Both the position numbers and the translations under genes were made by a program. Below, piece after piece: positions 45,701 through 56,704 of a stretch of 64,000 nucleotides of DNA. How positions within the stretch are numbered: position 1 is the stretch's first letter; each line of letters starts with the position of its first letter. The stretch covers positions 11,219,501 to 11,283,500 of the forward strand of contig JAMJFZ010001133.1 of the NCBI GenBank assembly GCA_026225945.1, written 5' to 3'. The notes beneath the pieces were generated by a model. The model was not told the DNA's origin. It saw nothing but the letters and a program-made list of their open reading frames with translations, and made no database searches. The stretch is from Cricetomys ansorgei. Lineage: Eukaryota; Chordata; Mammalia; Rodentia; Nesomyidae.

Positions 45701-46727
45701 CTCTGCCTTGATTTATGCTGCAGATACCTTAACGCACACTAATGCAAGGCAGGTGTGGTACTTTCCCCATTCCTCTCTCTCTCTCCTTACTCTTAACTAT
45801 TTTTGACCAAAAAGTATGTTCATTGCCTGAGCAGAATTAGGTCAGACCCGAGCTGAATATCAAGCTGACAGAGGGGAGTGGGTGCCAGCGCAGACTAAAC
45901 GAGAAGCAAAGAGGAAGTCTCACTCTGAATCCAAATATGGGAATTTAGAATGGAAAAGGCTAATATTAGACTGTGCAGGAATTAGTACAAGAAGGTGTGT
46001 TTATTGCCAGGAGCTGGGGCGTTTCGATCCATCTCCATATTTTATTGTACAAAAGCCATAGTCTTGCTTGGTACATGTTTAAACGTTCAAAAACAGTGAC
46101 TATTAAGATGAAAAGTATTATTATTTTTTAATACAGAAAGTCCTGAAAAATTGTACACCAAAGTTCTCTTTAAGTACTTGATACACCATACAGTATTATC
46201 GCAGGGTCATTTCTTGAGAGCCTCTTAAGCAGTCCGCCTCTCGGTGTCATCAAGGGAACAGCTTCTGACAGCCTCGTTTTCATATAGAAATAACAATCTC
46301 ATTAATGATGCTAAGTTTATATCATAAATAATTATCACCACTCTCACACCAACTGCTATGTTAAAAAATAATCACTAATTCGTTTCAGCAAACACATTAT
46401 AAAACGGTGGCTAATTTTAACTATTTTCCCCCGTCTCCATTTTCGAACAACAAAAACTTGGAATGATTCAGAGAAAGCAATCTGTTACCTGGAAGAATGG
46501 AATAGTTTTTAAAAAATGATCTTTGACCAAAGTTTTATAGAGTCTTATGCAAACGGTGACTCAGGTGACGTGAGGACGGAGTTGAAGCCCACAGCGTGGG
46601 TCTTTCTCTCCCAGATGGAATGATAAGAGATAAATCTATTTAACTTACTTCAGTTTCATTCCTAATTTATTTCTAGGAGTCCTTTAAAAATGCTGCCTGG
46701 CTCTCCATCACACTCTCTGACACATCC
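45701..46727. other. Unique AT-rich sequence
   Basis: No repeat recognised. The part at 46100-46480 is AT-rich without simple repetition and is a candidate for conserved noncoding DNA (inference only). Confidence 0.45.
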
Positions 46728-46735
46728 TTCTAGAT

Positions 46736-46933
46736 CAGCAGTTCTCAACGTGTGGGTCACAGCCCTTTGGGGCCAAACAACCCTTTTCACAGGGGGTCAC
46801 CGCAGTATGATTTACAACAGTAGCAAAATTACAGTTATGAAGTAGCAACGAAAATAATTTTATGGTTGGGGGTCACCACAACATGAGGAACTACATTAAA
46901 GGGTCCAGCCATTAGGAAGGTTGAGAACCACTG
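46736..46933 (+). mobile_element. URR1-like hAT DNA transposon, complete with duplication
   Basis: A 198-bp element with terminal inverted repeats: left 'cagcagttctcaacgtgtgg' and right end whose complement reads 'cagtggttctcaaccttcct'. Flanks are ttctagat (46728-46735) and atctagat (46934-46941), 7 of 8 identical, as expected for the 8-bp hAT target duplication. The body ('gtagcaaaattacagttatg', 'aagtagcaacgaaaataatt', 'gttgggggtcaccacaacat') is characteristic of the rodent URR1 family. No transposase; a nonautonomous copy. Confidence 0.92.
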
Positions 46934-46941
46934 ATCTAGAT

Positions 46942-47374
46942 CTTTTCCTTGACACCCCTCCCCCACAGTACCTGTTCTCAGGCAAGTGCCTGGCCTCTTC
47001 CTGAGCTTGAACTCTCAAGATCTCCAAGTTCCCAACAGTCTCCTTTCTCAGCCTACATCACCCTTTCCTGTCTCATCTTCTGGCACTTTCCAGCCAAGCA
47101 CAAAGTTCAGAGTAATCAGTCATCCATTTCTTCTGTTCGTTACCAGATTCTCTTGCCTAGAGAGAGTTCCTTGTGTTGCTTCAAGTACACATGTGTGACC
47201 TTTGATATCAATTCTTCCTTTACACTTTCAAATTTCTATCTGTTCCCAAAGCTGCTGATAACCCTGGAGCTCTGCCATCCTAAGCCCCACCTGTGCCTGG
47301 CTTTCTCCATCATGTGCCAGTGGCAAGTGCTTGCCACGTCCCCAGCACCTACTTTTTGGCTGAGTTGATGTTAA
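46942..47374. other. Unique sequence
   Basis: The frame 46949-47368 is open for 139 codons but has no recognised domain; probably chance. Confidence 0.45.
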
Positions 47375-47520
47375 TCACCACAGAGCGAGTTCTGGAACTC
47401 AAATCTTGGCTCTGCTGCTTACTGGCTGTATGCGTGGCAATTTTATTCATGCTCTGAGCCTCAATATCCACTTCTAAAATACAGTTAAGGGAAAGGAATA
47501 AAAATAATTGTAGGTAGAAT
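47375..47520 (+). mobile_element. MIR SINE
   Basis: A well preserved sense MIR: 'gagttctggaactcaaatct', 'tggctctgctgcttactggc', 'tgtatgcgtggcaattttat', 'tcatgctctgagcctcaata', 'cacttctaaaatacagttaa' and 'ggaataaaaataattgtagg'. Confidence 0.8.
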
Positions 47521-47716
47521 ATTGAAATTCCAATCCAATTGTTTTTATTTTTTAATAAAAGTTGTTATTAAATATTAAATGTAATTGCTCATATAGTGGT
47601 CCCACATTTCCCATCTATTTGTTTTATATTTGTTTAACATATTCTCTGTTAACTTTAACTTCATTCTTGTCTTCTTTTGAATTATTCAAGCATTTTTGTT
47701 TCTGCATCTTCCCTAC

Positions 47717-48091
47717 TGTGGTTCGAATAAGCCCACATATTTGAATAGTCATCAGAGAGTGTCACTATTTGAGAAAGATTAGGAGGTGTGGCCTTGTTAG
47801 AGGAAGTGTGTCACTGGGCGGGATGGGAGATGGGGGGTTGTGTGTGTCCTGAGGTTTCAAAAGCCCATCCCAGGCTCAGTGTTGCTCTTTCTGCCTGTGG
47901 ATCCAGATATAGAACTCTCAGCTACGTCTCCAGCACCATGTCTGCCTGCATGCTGCCGTCCCCCTTGCCATGATGACAATGGACTACACCTCTGAAACTG
48001 TAAGCCAGCCCCAATTAAACGCCTTCTTTCTTAAGATTTGCCTTGGTCACGATGTCTCTTCACAGCAGTAGAGCAGTGAGTGACTAAGACA
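47717..48091 (+). mobile_element. Solo LTR, MaLR-like, with 5-bp target duplication
   Basis: A 375-bp element beginning TG (47717) and ending CA (48090-48091), flanked by cctac (47712-47716) and cctat (48092-48096), 4 of 5 identical. Landmarks: 'aggaggtgtggccttgttag', 'aggaagtgtgtcactgggcg', 'agaactctcagctacgtctc', 'cagcaccatgtctgcctgca', 'cctctgaaactgtaagccag', 'ccccaattaaacgccttctt' (polyadenylation region) and a 3' end 'agtgactaagaca'. A common rodent LTR; the subfamily name is not asserted. Confidence 0.82.
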
Positions 48092-48096
48092 CCTAT

Positions 48097-48304
48097 TACC
48101 ATTACTAATATATTTTTGTGTGGGTTAGGGTGCCATCATGAAATGTGGGTTAGAGGATTTGCTTGAGAGAGAAAGACAAGAATAAGATTCATCATCTAGG
48201 TAGCTCATCTCTTAACTGAGTTCAAATCAAAGCTCTGGGAATGGTGAGGGATTAAAATAAGCCAAGTCTTTGCCTTACACAAGGTGAAGCCTAAAGGGAA
48301 AGAG
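48097..48304. other. Unique spacer
   Basis: Nothing recognised. Confidence 0.4.
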
Positions 48305-48505
48305 AATGAACTCTTGGAGCCAGAGAGTCTTGGATTCTGGAGTGTGTGTAGTTGTTAAAGCGGTATGGCCTTAGACAACTACACAGAGTATCTTCAGCCA
48401 AAACACTGGAATGATGCTTTCTTCGGGGCTGTTGTGAAGACAGGAGATAATACACAGAAAGGCCCAGCACAATCAGTGCACGCAAGAGGTAGGAACTGGT
48501 GCTGT
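48305..48505 (+). mobile_element. MIR SINE
   Basis: Sense MIR: 'tcttggagccagagagtctt', 'ggtatggccttagacaacta' (for 'gtgaccttgggcaagttact'), 'gaatgatgctttcttcgggg', 'ctgttgtgaagacaggagat', 'ggcccagcacaatcagtgca'. Near full length. Confidence 0.75.
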
Positions 48506-49318
48506 CATTAATACCATTGAGTTCTCCAAACTCTGTCTGATCCTCTTGCCACAAGCCAGCATTGTTAAGTGTGCTTTCTCTTCCTACAACATGTTACATG
48601 TGTTTTCAGTTTTTGTACTTTTCAGTGCCCTTTCAACCTTGTGAGCGTGACTCAGCACTGAATGCACATGTTTGTACTCATTGTAGGATTTGGAAAAATA
48701 ATAACCATGTGTATCACCTGATGACATTTGCCATCTCTCATCGAAGGCAGATGTTCAAAATTAGAGCCATAGTATTCCTGTGGTTGCTACTAATTGCTAT
48801 GGCATAAAGCATAGTTAGGAAATCAGGACTATTACTTTAAAATAGTACCGCCTACAAAATCATTTGGAATAGCATAAATAATAAACATAAAAACACTTTT
48901 AATGTCTTTTGGTTCATGACTACAGTTCTTCACGTTACAACTACTACAAATTAAAACTCTTTGTAATTATTTTTATACCAGTCTTCCCTGGTACTTCTGT
49001 GACCTGGGAACCAGTCTTGTGGAATGGAGTAAACAACCACCTTTATGGCAAGGCTCAGCAACCCTACCCCAGGCACGCCCCCACTCCGTTCTTTTCTGCG
49101 ATTTCCCATAAGCACCATGGACTAAATGTCTCCATGTGCTTCCTGTCATACACCTGTATACTTCTTTTACTTTACTGTATGTTTGAAAATTTCATAATAA
49201 ATATTAAAAACTAATATAGGAATTAATAAGTAGGGACTGTAATTTTCATGCTGTATGTTATTACAGGTCCAGACTTTCTTTCTTTTTCTACCTGTCTGAT
49301 ATCAAGAAATGGATCTCA
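48506..49318. other. Unique sequence
   Basis: No element recognised; the 101-codon frame at 48909-49214 lacks a domain. Confidence 0.45.
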
Positions 49319-49495
49319 ACACAATGATGATAATGATGATGGTGATGTTGGTGATGGTGATGGTGATGATGATGGTGATGATGATGGTGATGGTGATGAT
49401 GGTGATATTGGTGATGGTGGTGATGGTGATGATGGTGATGATGATGGTGATGATGATAATGATGATGATGGTGGTGATGATGATGATGGTGGTGG

Positions 49496-49536
<41 letters not shown>

Positions 49537-49557
49537 GTGATGATGGTGATGATGGTG

Positions 49558-49589
<32 letters not shown>

Positions 49590-49872
49590 GATGATGGTGA
49601 TGGTGATGATGGTGATGATGATGATGATGATGGTGATGGTGATGATGATGATGGTGATGGTGGTGATGATGATGATGGTGATGATAATGGTGATGATGGT
49701 GATGATGATGGTGATGGTGATGGTGATGGTGGTGATGGTGATGGTGATGGTGATGGTGGTGATGGTGATGGTGATGGTGGTGGTGGTGATGGTGATGATG
49801 GTGATGGTGATGATGATGATGGTGATGATGGTGATGATGATGGTGATGATGATGGTAACGGTGATAACAATG
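49319..49872. repeat. GAT/GGT trinucleotide-hexanucleotide array
   Basis: About 550 bp built from GAT and GGT triplets in mixed order (TGATGG-like hexamers plus longer pure GAT stretches, for example 49497-49535). Because every unit is a multiple of three, all frames stay open, giving overlapping artefactual poly-Asp/Gly, Met/Val, His, Ile/Thr and Ser/Pro frames. It is strongly strand-asymmetric: the plus strand has almost no C. Confidence 0.98.
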
Positions 49873-50317
49873 ACATTTGGAGAACATCTTAGACCCTGGA
49901 TACAGTTTTCCATACTATGACATTTTTAATCAGCCAATGACCCCCTTACTTCCTCCTCATTAGTATTTTCCCCCTCACACAAGGAAGGACTGTGTGACGG
50001 TGGAGTTTTAAGGAGGGACTACACATGCTCAGTTCACTATTCTTGGCCCTGTTTTCAGCCTAGACTTCCTGCAAGGCAGATCCCTGCTGCAGGTGATAAA
50101 TGACCTGCTTGCTCTCTGAGATGGTGATGTCTGCAGAAGGAAGGCACGGTGTCTCCTGGGATAAATATTAATAAAGCTGCAGATCTGGGGATTTTTTTTC
50201 TGATTTCCTTTACCAATAAGAAAGGTAAAATTTCAAGTTGTCACTTGTCTTGCTTCTGTGTCTAAAATTTATTACCAATTTGGAATTAATTCATCCTTTG
50301 GACTTCCAACAAATGAA
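49873..50317. other. Unique sequence
   Basis: Nothing recognised. Confidence 0.45.
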
Positions 50318-50425
50318 TAGCTTTACTTCCTCATCTGTAAGACTGGGTAAGTATAGTATTAACTGAGTTAAGATGCATAAACAGTTTACAGCTTTGCCTG
50401 GCAAATAATAAACAATCAATGTTAT
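50318..50425 (+). mobile_element. MIR SINE 3' half
   Basis: 'gctttacttcctcatctgta', 'agactgggtaagtatagtat', 'taactgagttaagatgcata', 'acagctttgcctggcaaata' and 'ataaacaatcaatgtta' match the second half of MIR in the sense direction. Confidence 0.75.
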
Positions 50426-50992
50426 GTTTTTAAAAAATCAAATCTTAGCTGCATTTCAAAACTGGGTTAAAAACTTTATATTGAATTAAGGTTTATAATA
50501 GTTGAGAGACGTCTGAAATGGACACCGTGATAGATATCACAGAGGAAGACTAAAACTTGGGAAGGTCCCACGCTTTATAAGATTGGCTTGATGTTAGAAT
50601 GTGCAGCTATCTGCTGCAAACATCAGGTATTGGTAATAAACAAGTGAGATAGGAGGGAGTAAAAGATTCATGTTAAATTTGTCCCTTTTACTAGAGAAGA
50701 AATTGAGAATGCAAGTCCTCCTGATCACATACTGAGAGCTAAGCCTGAGAAAGCAGCAAATGTGTTTTGATGTTGAAAAGGGCCCCATTTAACAAACATC
50801 ACATTCAAAGTGACATTATGTATATACTATAATTGGGTCTTGAATATTCCCCAAAGCGCTGTGTTCTAAAGGAGTTCTAAAAGGTGCTATTAGGGAATGG
50901 TAGAGCCTTGAAGAGGTGGGCCATTCTACTGCACAAACTAGCAGGCCGATTGATTATGATTGGATTATGAACTTATAAAACTAAATCACAGA
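50426..50992. other. Unique sequence
   Basis: Nothing recognised. Confidence 0.45.
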
Positions 50993-51166
50993 GGCTGGGG
51001 AGACGGCTCAGTGGTTAACTCATTGCTCTTGCAGAGGACCTGGGTCCAGGCCCCAGAGCCCACGTGCAGCTCACTACCATCTATAACCTCAGTTCCAGGA
51101 AATCCAGTGCTTTCTTCTGGACTCCTCAGGCACTGCATAAACCTCATACACATACATGCACCCAGG

Positions 51167-51168
<2 letters not shown>
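50993..51168 (+). mobile_element. B3 SINE
   Basis: A sense copy: 'ggctggggagacggctcagt' (A box), 'ggttaactcattgctcttgc', 'agaggacctgggtccaggcc' (B box), 'agctcactaccatctataac', 'ctcagttccaggaaatccag', 'tgctttcttctggactcctc', then a CA-rich tail that has become the adjoining microsatellite. Confidence 0.9.

Positions 51169-51219
<51 letters not shown>
51169..51219. repeat. CA dinucleotide microsatellite
   Basis: About 24 CA units continuous with the tail of the preceding B3 SINE. Confidence 0.97.
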
Positions 51220-51221
<2 letters not shown>

Positions 51222-52669
51222 AGCAAATCAACATGGGGGAAAAAACATTCACAGTAAACCTTTTCTCTTTATGAACTGGTTATTCAGGTACTGTGCTATA
51301 GTATGAAAAGCTGACTACACAGTATTCCCTCTAACTGGGTCTGAGAGTATTCATCAAAATCTGTGTCCAATACAGGTCTCTTGGTGATTAATTCTTCTAT
51401 GGGAGAATATCCCCTGATCATTGGTACACAGATGAGCTAGAGGACTCCATTATTACCAGTGGTTCCTAGCTACCTGCCTTTCCCTTCTCTCAGTGATCAT
51501 CTCTAATCAAAGCCTTCTTTCTTTTAAACCCTTGCAATTGGGCTTTACCACACAAGCTCTTCTCAACTATTGTAGCAAAGGACAGAGAGAGATCATTTTT
51601 AGAGAGAATGTACGATATCTGAAGCAAACCTTGGATCAATGCTTGGTGAGGAAAACACGATTCTTCAGATAAAAACATAGAACTCTGGAAGCAGATTTGG
51701 ATCCTGCTGACATTCACAGATGTTTGGAAAGTCATGGGTTTTACATCCTGAGTCTGGGCCAGGAGCTAAGAAATGGATGTACTTCTTACAGCTTAGTGAG
51801 AAAATAAATGTGATGATGGATTCCCAGAACTGTAGGCCTTTCTCAACCCAAACTGCATATTGCTGAGAAGGGTGACGGACTAAACTTCAAAACACCCTTC
51901 ATCTCAAGTCTAAATATCCGGGGCTAGTATGTTCGCCAGTGTTCAGAACACACAAACAAAACCGGAAACACTTTGATTTTTTTTTTTTTAAGAAATGTAC
52001 AACATTTATGTGAAACCTAGTTTTTAATGCTGGATTTGATTAGTTTTAATGATGAGTGTTTTAGAGAAAGTACAAGTCTATTCTCAGGGACCTCAGTTTC
52101 CCAACCCACAACTGGGACTAAATAAAGCACATTGGCAAGACTCTTTTTATAAGGCTTAACTTCACTTTGACTTTGCAAGATATGGCAGCTGTAAACCCAC
52201 AAGTATCTGAGCCAAGATTTCTTCATGACTTCTCCTCCTCCCCCAGGAATAAGTAAAGCACTTTGCAAAGGAGCCATTAGCTCTCTTGAATTACTGTTCC
52301 TTGTACCACAGGGCACCCAGGTGGCTTTGAAGTGTTGATGCAGCACCCTTAAAAACTCTCCCATTTCCAAGGAAGGCACTTGGAAGGTAAGAGCTGCTCA
52401 TTATTTTAACATTTTATTTATCTTTTTCATAAGGCATATTCAGTTAGGCCACCCACGATTTCCATTTTATAAGAATGTCCCCTCCCAACAAGATAAGAAA
52501 ACTTGTTCTGACGTCTTTGAAATTAACATAATAAAATGAATTAAATGGCTAATTTGAAGCTATCATTCAGCAATGAGAAATGAAAAATATTGACTGTATG
52601 AGAGACAAAAGTTCTACTTTCTATTTCTATCTATATTCTCGTATTTATACCCACAAAGGCCTAGGTTTT
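51220..52669. other. Unique sequence
   Basis: No confident element. 51675-51805 has a weak sense MIR-like pattern ('gactctggaagcagatttgg'-type start), too diverged to call. The minus frame 52017-52379 (120 codons) has no domain. Confidence 0.45.
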
Positions 52670-52773
52670 GGCTGGGTATGGTGATGTATACCATTAATGT
52701 AGGCACTTGGGCCACTGAGGCAGGAGCAGCTTGAGTTTGAAGTCAGCCTGTGATACACAGCTAGACACTGTCA
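52670..52773 (+). mobile_element. B1-like SINE, diverged and shortened
   Basis: 'ggctgggtatggtgatgtat' (A box), 'ggcacttgggccactgaggc', 'aggagcagcttgagtttgaa', 'gtcagcctgtgatacacagc' and 'tagacactgtcaaaaaaaag'. Several short internal deletions relative to B1. Confidence 0.78.
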
Positions 52774-52922
52774 AAAAAAAGAAGGAAAGAAAAAAGAAAG
52801 AAAGAAAGGAGGGAGGGAGGAAAGGGGAAAATAAAAGGAAAAAAGGAAAAGAAGAAAGAAAGGAAAGGAAAGGAAAGGAAAGGAAACGAAAGGAAAGGAA
52901 AGGAAAGGAAAGGAAAGGGAAA
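52774..52922. repeat. GAAA/GGAAA purine microsatellite
   Basis: Starts at the A-rich tail of the preceding B1 and passes from GAAA units to a long GGAAA pentamer run (about 52858-52918). All-purine on the plus strand. Confidence 0.97.
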
Positions 52923-53664
52923 TAATCTAACAGCACCAAAACAGAAACGCCTCCAAGCCTATAGGAATATACTTCAAGAAATTTATATAGGCAAGAATTT
53001 CCTGAAAAATATTTCCAGTTTCAAAGGAAATAACCCCAAGAATTTTTAAAAAATGGAGTTACATAAAATTAGAAAGCAAAGAAAACCATCAGCAGAATGA
53101 AGGAAGGCTGCAGAATGAAAGGAAATCTTTGGCAAAGAGTTTGAACGGATCACACTGTATCTTCTGTCTTACTCCTGGGGTTCAGCTGAAATCACATCTT
53201 TGAGGTACTCCGCAATGCACACCCATCCGTAGACAGATGATGCATAAAGATGTGCTTAGGGTTTTTTCTAAATTTATAGTTGCTTTAAATGATGTTGAAT
53301 CCAAGAATGCTTGTGCCTCCAAATAGGGGAACCAAGATGATGGTTTAGAGAGTGGAATTCCTTTTGTATATAAGTGTGCTCGTGCATTATAAGAAACCTG
53401 AGGGGCTCATATATGCAAAACAAATAAGCTGACAATTAGAAATGAAATTGGCCACACTTCTTTATTCCACATTCTTTCCTTTATTGTTAATAATGGGTAC
53501 ATGGTGTAAGAGTTGAGTTATTGTATTGCAGTGAGTTATTTGAGTTCTTCTATACAGTTTGGATATTAGTTCTTGATAGGATACATGGCTTTTAAATACT
53601 TTATCTTATTTTGTAGGCTTCGTCTTCACCCTGTAAAGAGTTTTGCTTGGATGCCACCTTAGAA
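52923..53664. other. Unique sequence
   Basis: No element recognised. Confidence 0.45.
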
Positions 53665-53675
53665 AGTGATGTCAG

Positions 53676-53875
53676 GTGGGCTGGAGAGATGGCTCAGTGG
53701 TTAAGAGTACTGGCTGCTCTTCCAGAGGACCTGAGTTCAATTCCCAGAGGCCATATGGCAGCTCACAACTATCCACAACTCCAGTTCCAGAGGGTCCAAC
53801 ACCCTCACACAGACATATCCATACAAGCAAAACATCAAATCACATGAAATAAAAATAGACGAAGCATTTCTAAAG
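53676..53875 (+). mobile_element. B3 SINE with perfect 11-bp target duplication
   Basis: Sense copy: 'gggctggagagatggctcag' (A box), 'tggttaagagtactggctgc', 'tcttccagaggacctgagtt', 'caattcccagaggccatatg', 'gcagctcacaactatccaca', 'actccagttccagagggtcc', then an A-rich tail ('catgaaataaaaatagac'). Flanked by agtgatgtcag at 53665-53675 and 53876-53886, 11 of 11 identical, a clean LINE-mediated insertion. Shortened near its 3' part. One of the youngest elements in the window. Confidence 0.95.
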
Positions 53876-53886
53876 AGTGATGTCAG

Positions 53887-55592
53887 TTTAGTGGTACAGC
53901 GTTACCGACCTGGATGAATGTGTACAATGACACGGAACCAAAGCATTGGGCTACAGGGAACACAAACACCAAAGCAAGGTTTTCTTGCTTATTGGGAATT
54001 AGACATATGTGCTTGGCTAGTGACTGTGGGCAAGTGCAAAAGACAATGAGTGTCCTGGGAAGGACAGTGGAGGGGATCAGCGTCTCAGAGGCTTCCCAGG
54101 GACAAGTCACCGCTGAGCATCATGGAAAGCATTTCTAAAGGAAAAGCCTGTATTTGCTCCCAGTATTCCCACGCTCCTGTTCACGGTGGCTAAACGCAGG
54201 CATCATTGGTGTGCGGGACTCTCTTCCACTTGAAAATCATGTAGATAAGAACTCAGATAACATATTCCCCTGGAAGTATGGTTGAGAAGCACCAAGACAT
54301 GCTGCCTCTGAGGAGGATTCTAGAAAACTGTAGGATAGTATTCACATCTTTCAAAAAAAAATCACCTTTCTTAAAAAGAAGAGAGGTGCATAAATACAAT
54401 ATATACTTAAAAAGTATATCGTATACAAGATATAAAAACACCACAGGTAGAAATAGATTCGGACACTTCAGGTCTTCAGGAGGCAGAGGGAGACAAATGT
54501 TTTCATTTTGACTTTATTTTCTGCATAATTGAGAAATTTCAGCTATTTGCGTACCTTTTTAAATAGTGAAAAAAAAATGTCAGGGAAGTGTAATGATGAT
54601 ATTACCTTTAAAACTAAATAGCTCCAGTATTTCAACCCTGTCCCTGTCTTGGCGTCCGGACCTGACAGGGAAGCTGCCCTGACAGACTGTGCAGCCCTGA
54701 GTTATCCCTGAGCATCTCTAAGCATCGACTCAGCACGAAACAGTCACGTGTAAAACAAACGCTAGACATCACATAGCAATTTCTTTAAATATTTAAACAC
54801 AAAAGGAAGTTAGAGAGAAGAATGTGGGCTTAAAAGGCTTCTACATTTTCGTCCTACAAATCATTCTTTTTCTCTCAAACAAAACCGTCTAATTTTCTAC
54901 AACTAAATATTCTGAAGTATCGTATAGAATGATAATACCAAATAATAATTTACTAAAGGAGCATCCTAAAGGAAGCCTCACAGTTTGAACTTTATGACAT
55001 TAAAAATCTCATTTTCCCATTGTCTGGTTCAGGGGAGATATTAGTGATTCTCCACAAAGCACTTAATTTATTGTTCCTCGTTTCCTCATTATGAAGCTGT
55101 TTATTAATACGGGACCAATAAGACCCTTTAAATGGAATGTAATTCTATAGAATTAGTGGAAAACAAATTGAGCATATGTGGTTAACTTTGCTGTTGAAAT
55201 TAACCTATCAGGTGCTGATCTCTGTAATTAAAGAATCCTAATTCATACTTCTCTGAATCACTGATTTTGGCAGGCAAATGCTAGCAATTTTCATTTCACA
55301 ACACAGTGCCTCAGACAGTAATAAGCTAGAAAGAAACACATGTAGGTTTAACCAGGTAACAAAGCATGTCAAGTACTTGCTCTGAAATATGGGAGTCTGG
55401 CGCCTCAAGTGTGAACCTCGGAAAACTCCCTCCAGGGACGTTATATTCTCTGATATGTACCTTTTCACAGCTTCTGCCAACACGTTTAAGAGGAAAAAGA
55501 AGCATCACCTGGATCAGGCATCAGTATTCAAAACAAAGCAGCCTCACTATGATTTCTGGGAGCCAAGGATCAAAACGAACTTGTGCGTGCAC
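53887..55592. other. Unique AT-rich sequence
   Basis: About 1.7 kb with no recognised repeat. The part at 54780-55260 is AT-rich without repetition, a candidate for conserved noncoding DNA (inference). Confidence 0.45.
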
Positions 55593-55652
55593 CAGAGAAC
55601 ACACACACACATACACGCAAACACATGCACATGCAAACATGGACACACATTT
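55593..55652. repeat. Imperfect CA-rich tract
   Basis: CA units broken by CG, TG and GA changes; decayed microsatellite. Confidence 0.8.
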
Positions 55653-55904
55653 GTAGTCATCAAATGTGGAGACATTGGTGCATAAATTCAAGGTACTTGA
55701 AGAGTACTCTGAGTTTACCTTCAGGTTATTCTGGTCCAAATACTAAAATAAGAAGGAGGAATGGGAGCAGAAAGAGGATCATACCTTGCACTTTGTACTT
55801 TATTGCTTAGTTTTAAATTTTAGACAAAATACAAACACTGTATAATCACAACAGATAGCATTCCTGAATTAGCTGAGAGTCTGTTTCTCAGTCTTTCCAT
55901 GGTG
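55653..55904. other. Unique spacer
   Basis: Nothing recognised. Confidence 0.4.
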
Positions 55905-56235
55905 ATATGTTCCGGATTTCCTTGTGTCTTCATCCCATGATATGCACTGCATTTGACTGGATTTGGTGATGGGAAGAAAGTAAAGGTTGAATTCGACCAT
56001 GAACTAGGTTTGAGGCCTTGTAAGAGGACCAGAGCTTATCCCCCTGGTCTTCACACACACAGAGAAAGGTCATGAGGCCATAAAAGGAAGCAAGCTAACC
56101 ACATGCTGAAGAGAAAGACCCTGGTAGGAACGAAACCCCAACGCACTGACACCTTAACTTTGTGGTCTCCAGAACAGTGAGAGAACGCCTTTCAGTGTTT
56201 AAGCTACTCAGTGTGTGCTCTTTTGTTATGGCAGA
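55905..56235 (+). mobile_element. MLT1-type MaLR LTR
   Basis: The 3' two-thirds are clear in sense orientation: 'aggccttgtaagaggaccag', 'aggtcatgaggccataaaag', 'cgcactgacaccttaacttt', 'gtggtctccagaacagtgag', 'agaacgcctttcagtgttta', 'agctactcagtgtgtgctct' and 'tttgttatggcagac'. The 5' end is approximate. Ancient mammalian LTR. Confidence 0.7.
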
Positions 56236-56704
56236 CGATCCTCTCTCATCGTTACATTATGACTTGTTTTGAATGTATCGCTTAAGCGCAGGGATGCACA
56301 GTAGTGCAGGAGGTGGAGATGCGTTGCTAAAGAGGTGAGTTCGGGTGATTCCAGCCTGGCAGCCATGGGCTGTCTGGGGGAACGCAGACAGCTGAATCGG
56401 CATGGTTTGGCCAGGCCAGGAACATGGCGTTTTCTCCATAACTGCTACCTAAATTACCATGTTCGTTGAATAATCTATAATTAAAGCACACTAATGTGAA
56501 AGCTTTTGTAGGTATTTTGCATGTAAAATCAACTCGTATTTATACATTCAGCAATTACTCTAGCAGAGCACAGATGAAAGAACGCTTGTCTCAGAGACAG
56601 GAGTGTTTGTTACTGGCGTTCATCGCTGCCAGCACGTGGAAACGGTAAAGATCAAATAGATTTCCAACCCCTTCTCTCTTCACTTTGAAATTCGCAGCAA
56701 GCCT
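56236..56704. other. Unique sequence
   Basis: Nothing recognised. Confidence 0.45.

Noticed and set aside
49248..49920. Overlapping 186-214-codon frames on both strands (Asp/Gly, Met/Val, His, Ile/Thr, Ser/Pro)
   Set aside because: A triplet-unit array keeps several frames open; this is low-complexity DNA, not a gene.
53647..53847. 66-codon frame in a B3 SINE
   Set aside because: Entirely explained by the retroposon; such frames recur in many B3 copies.
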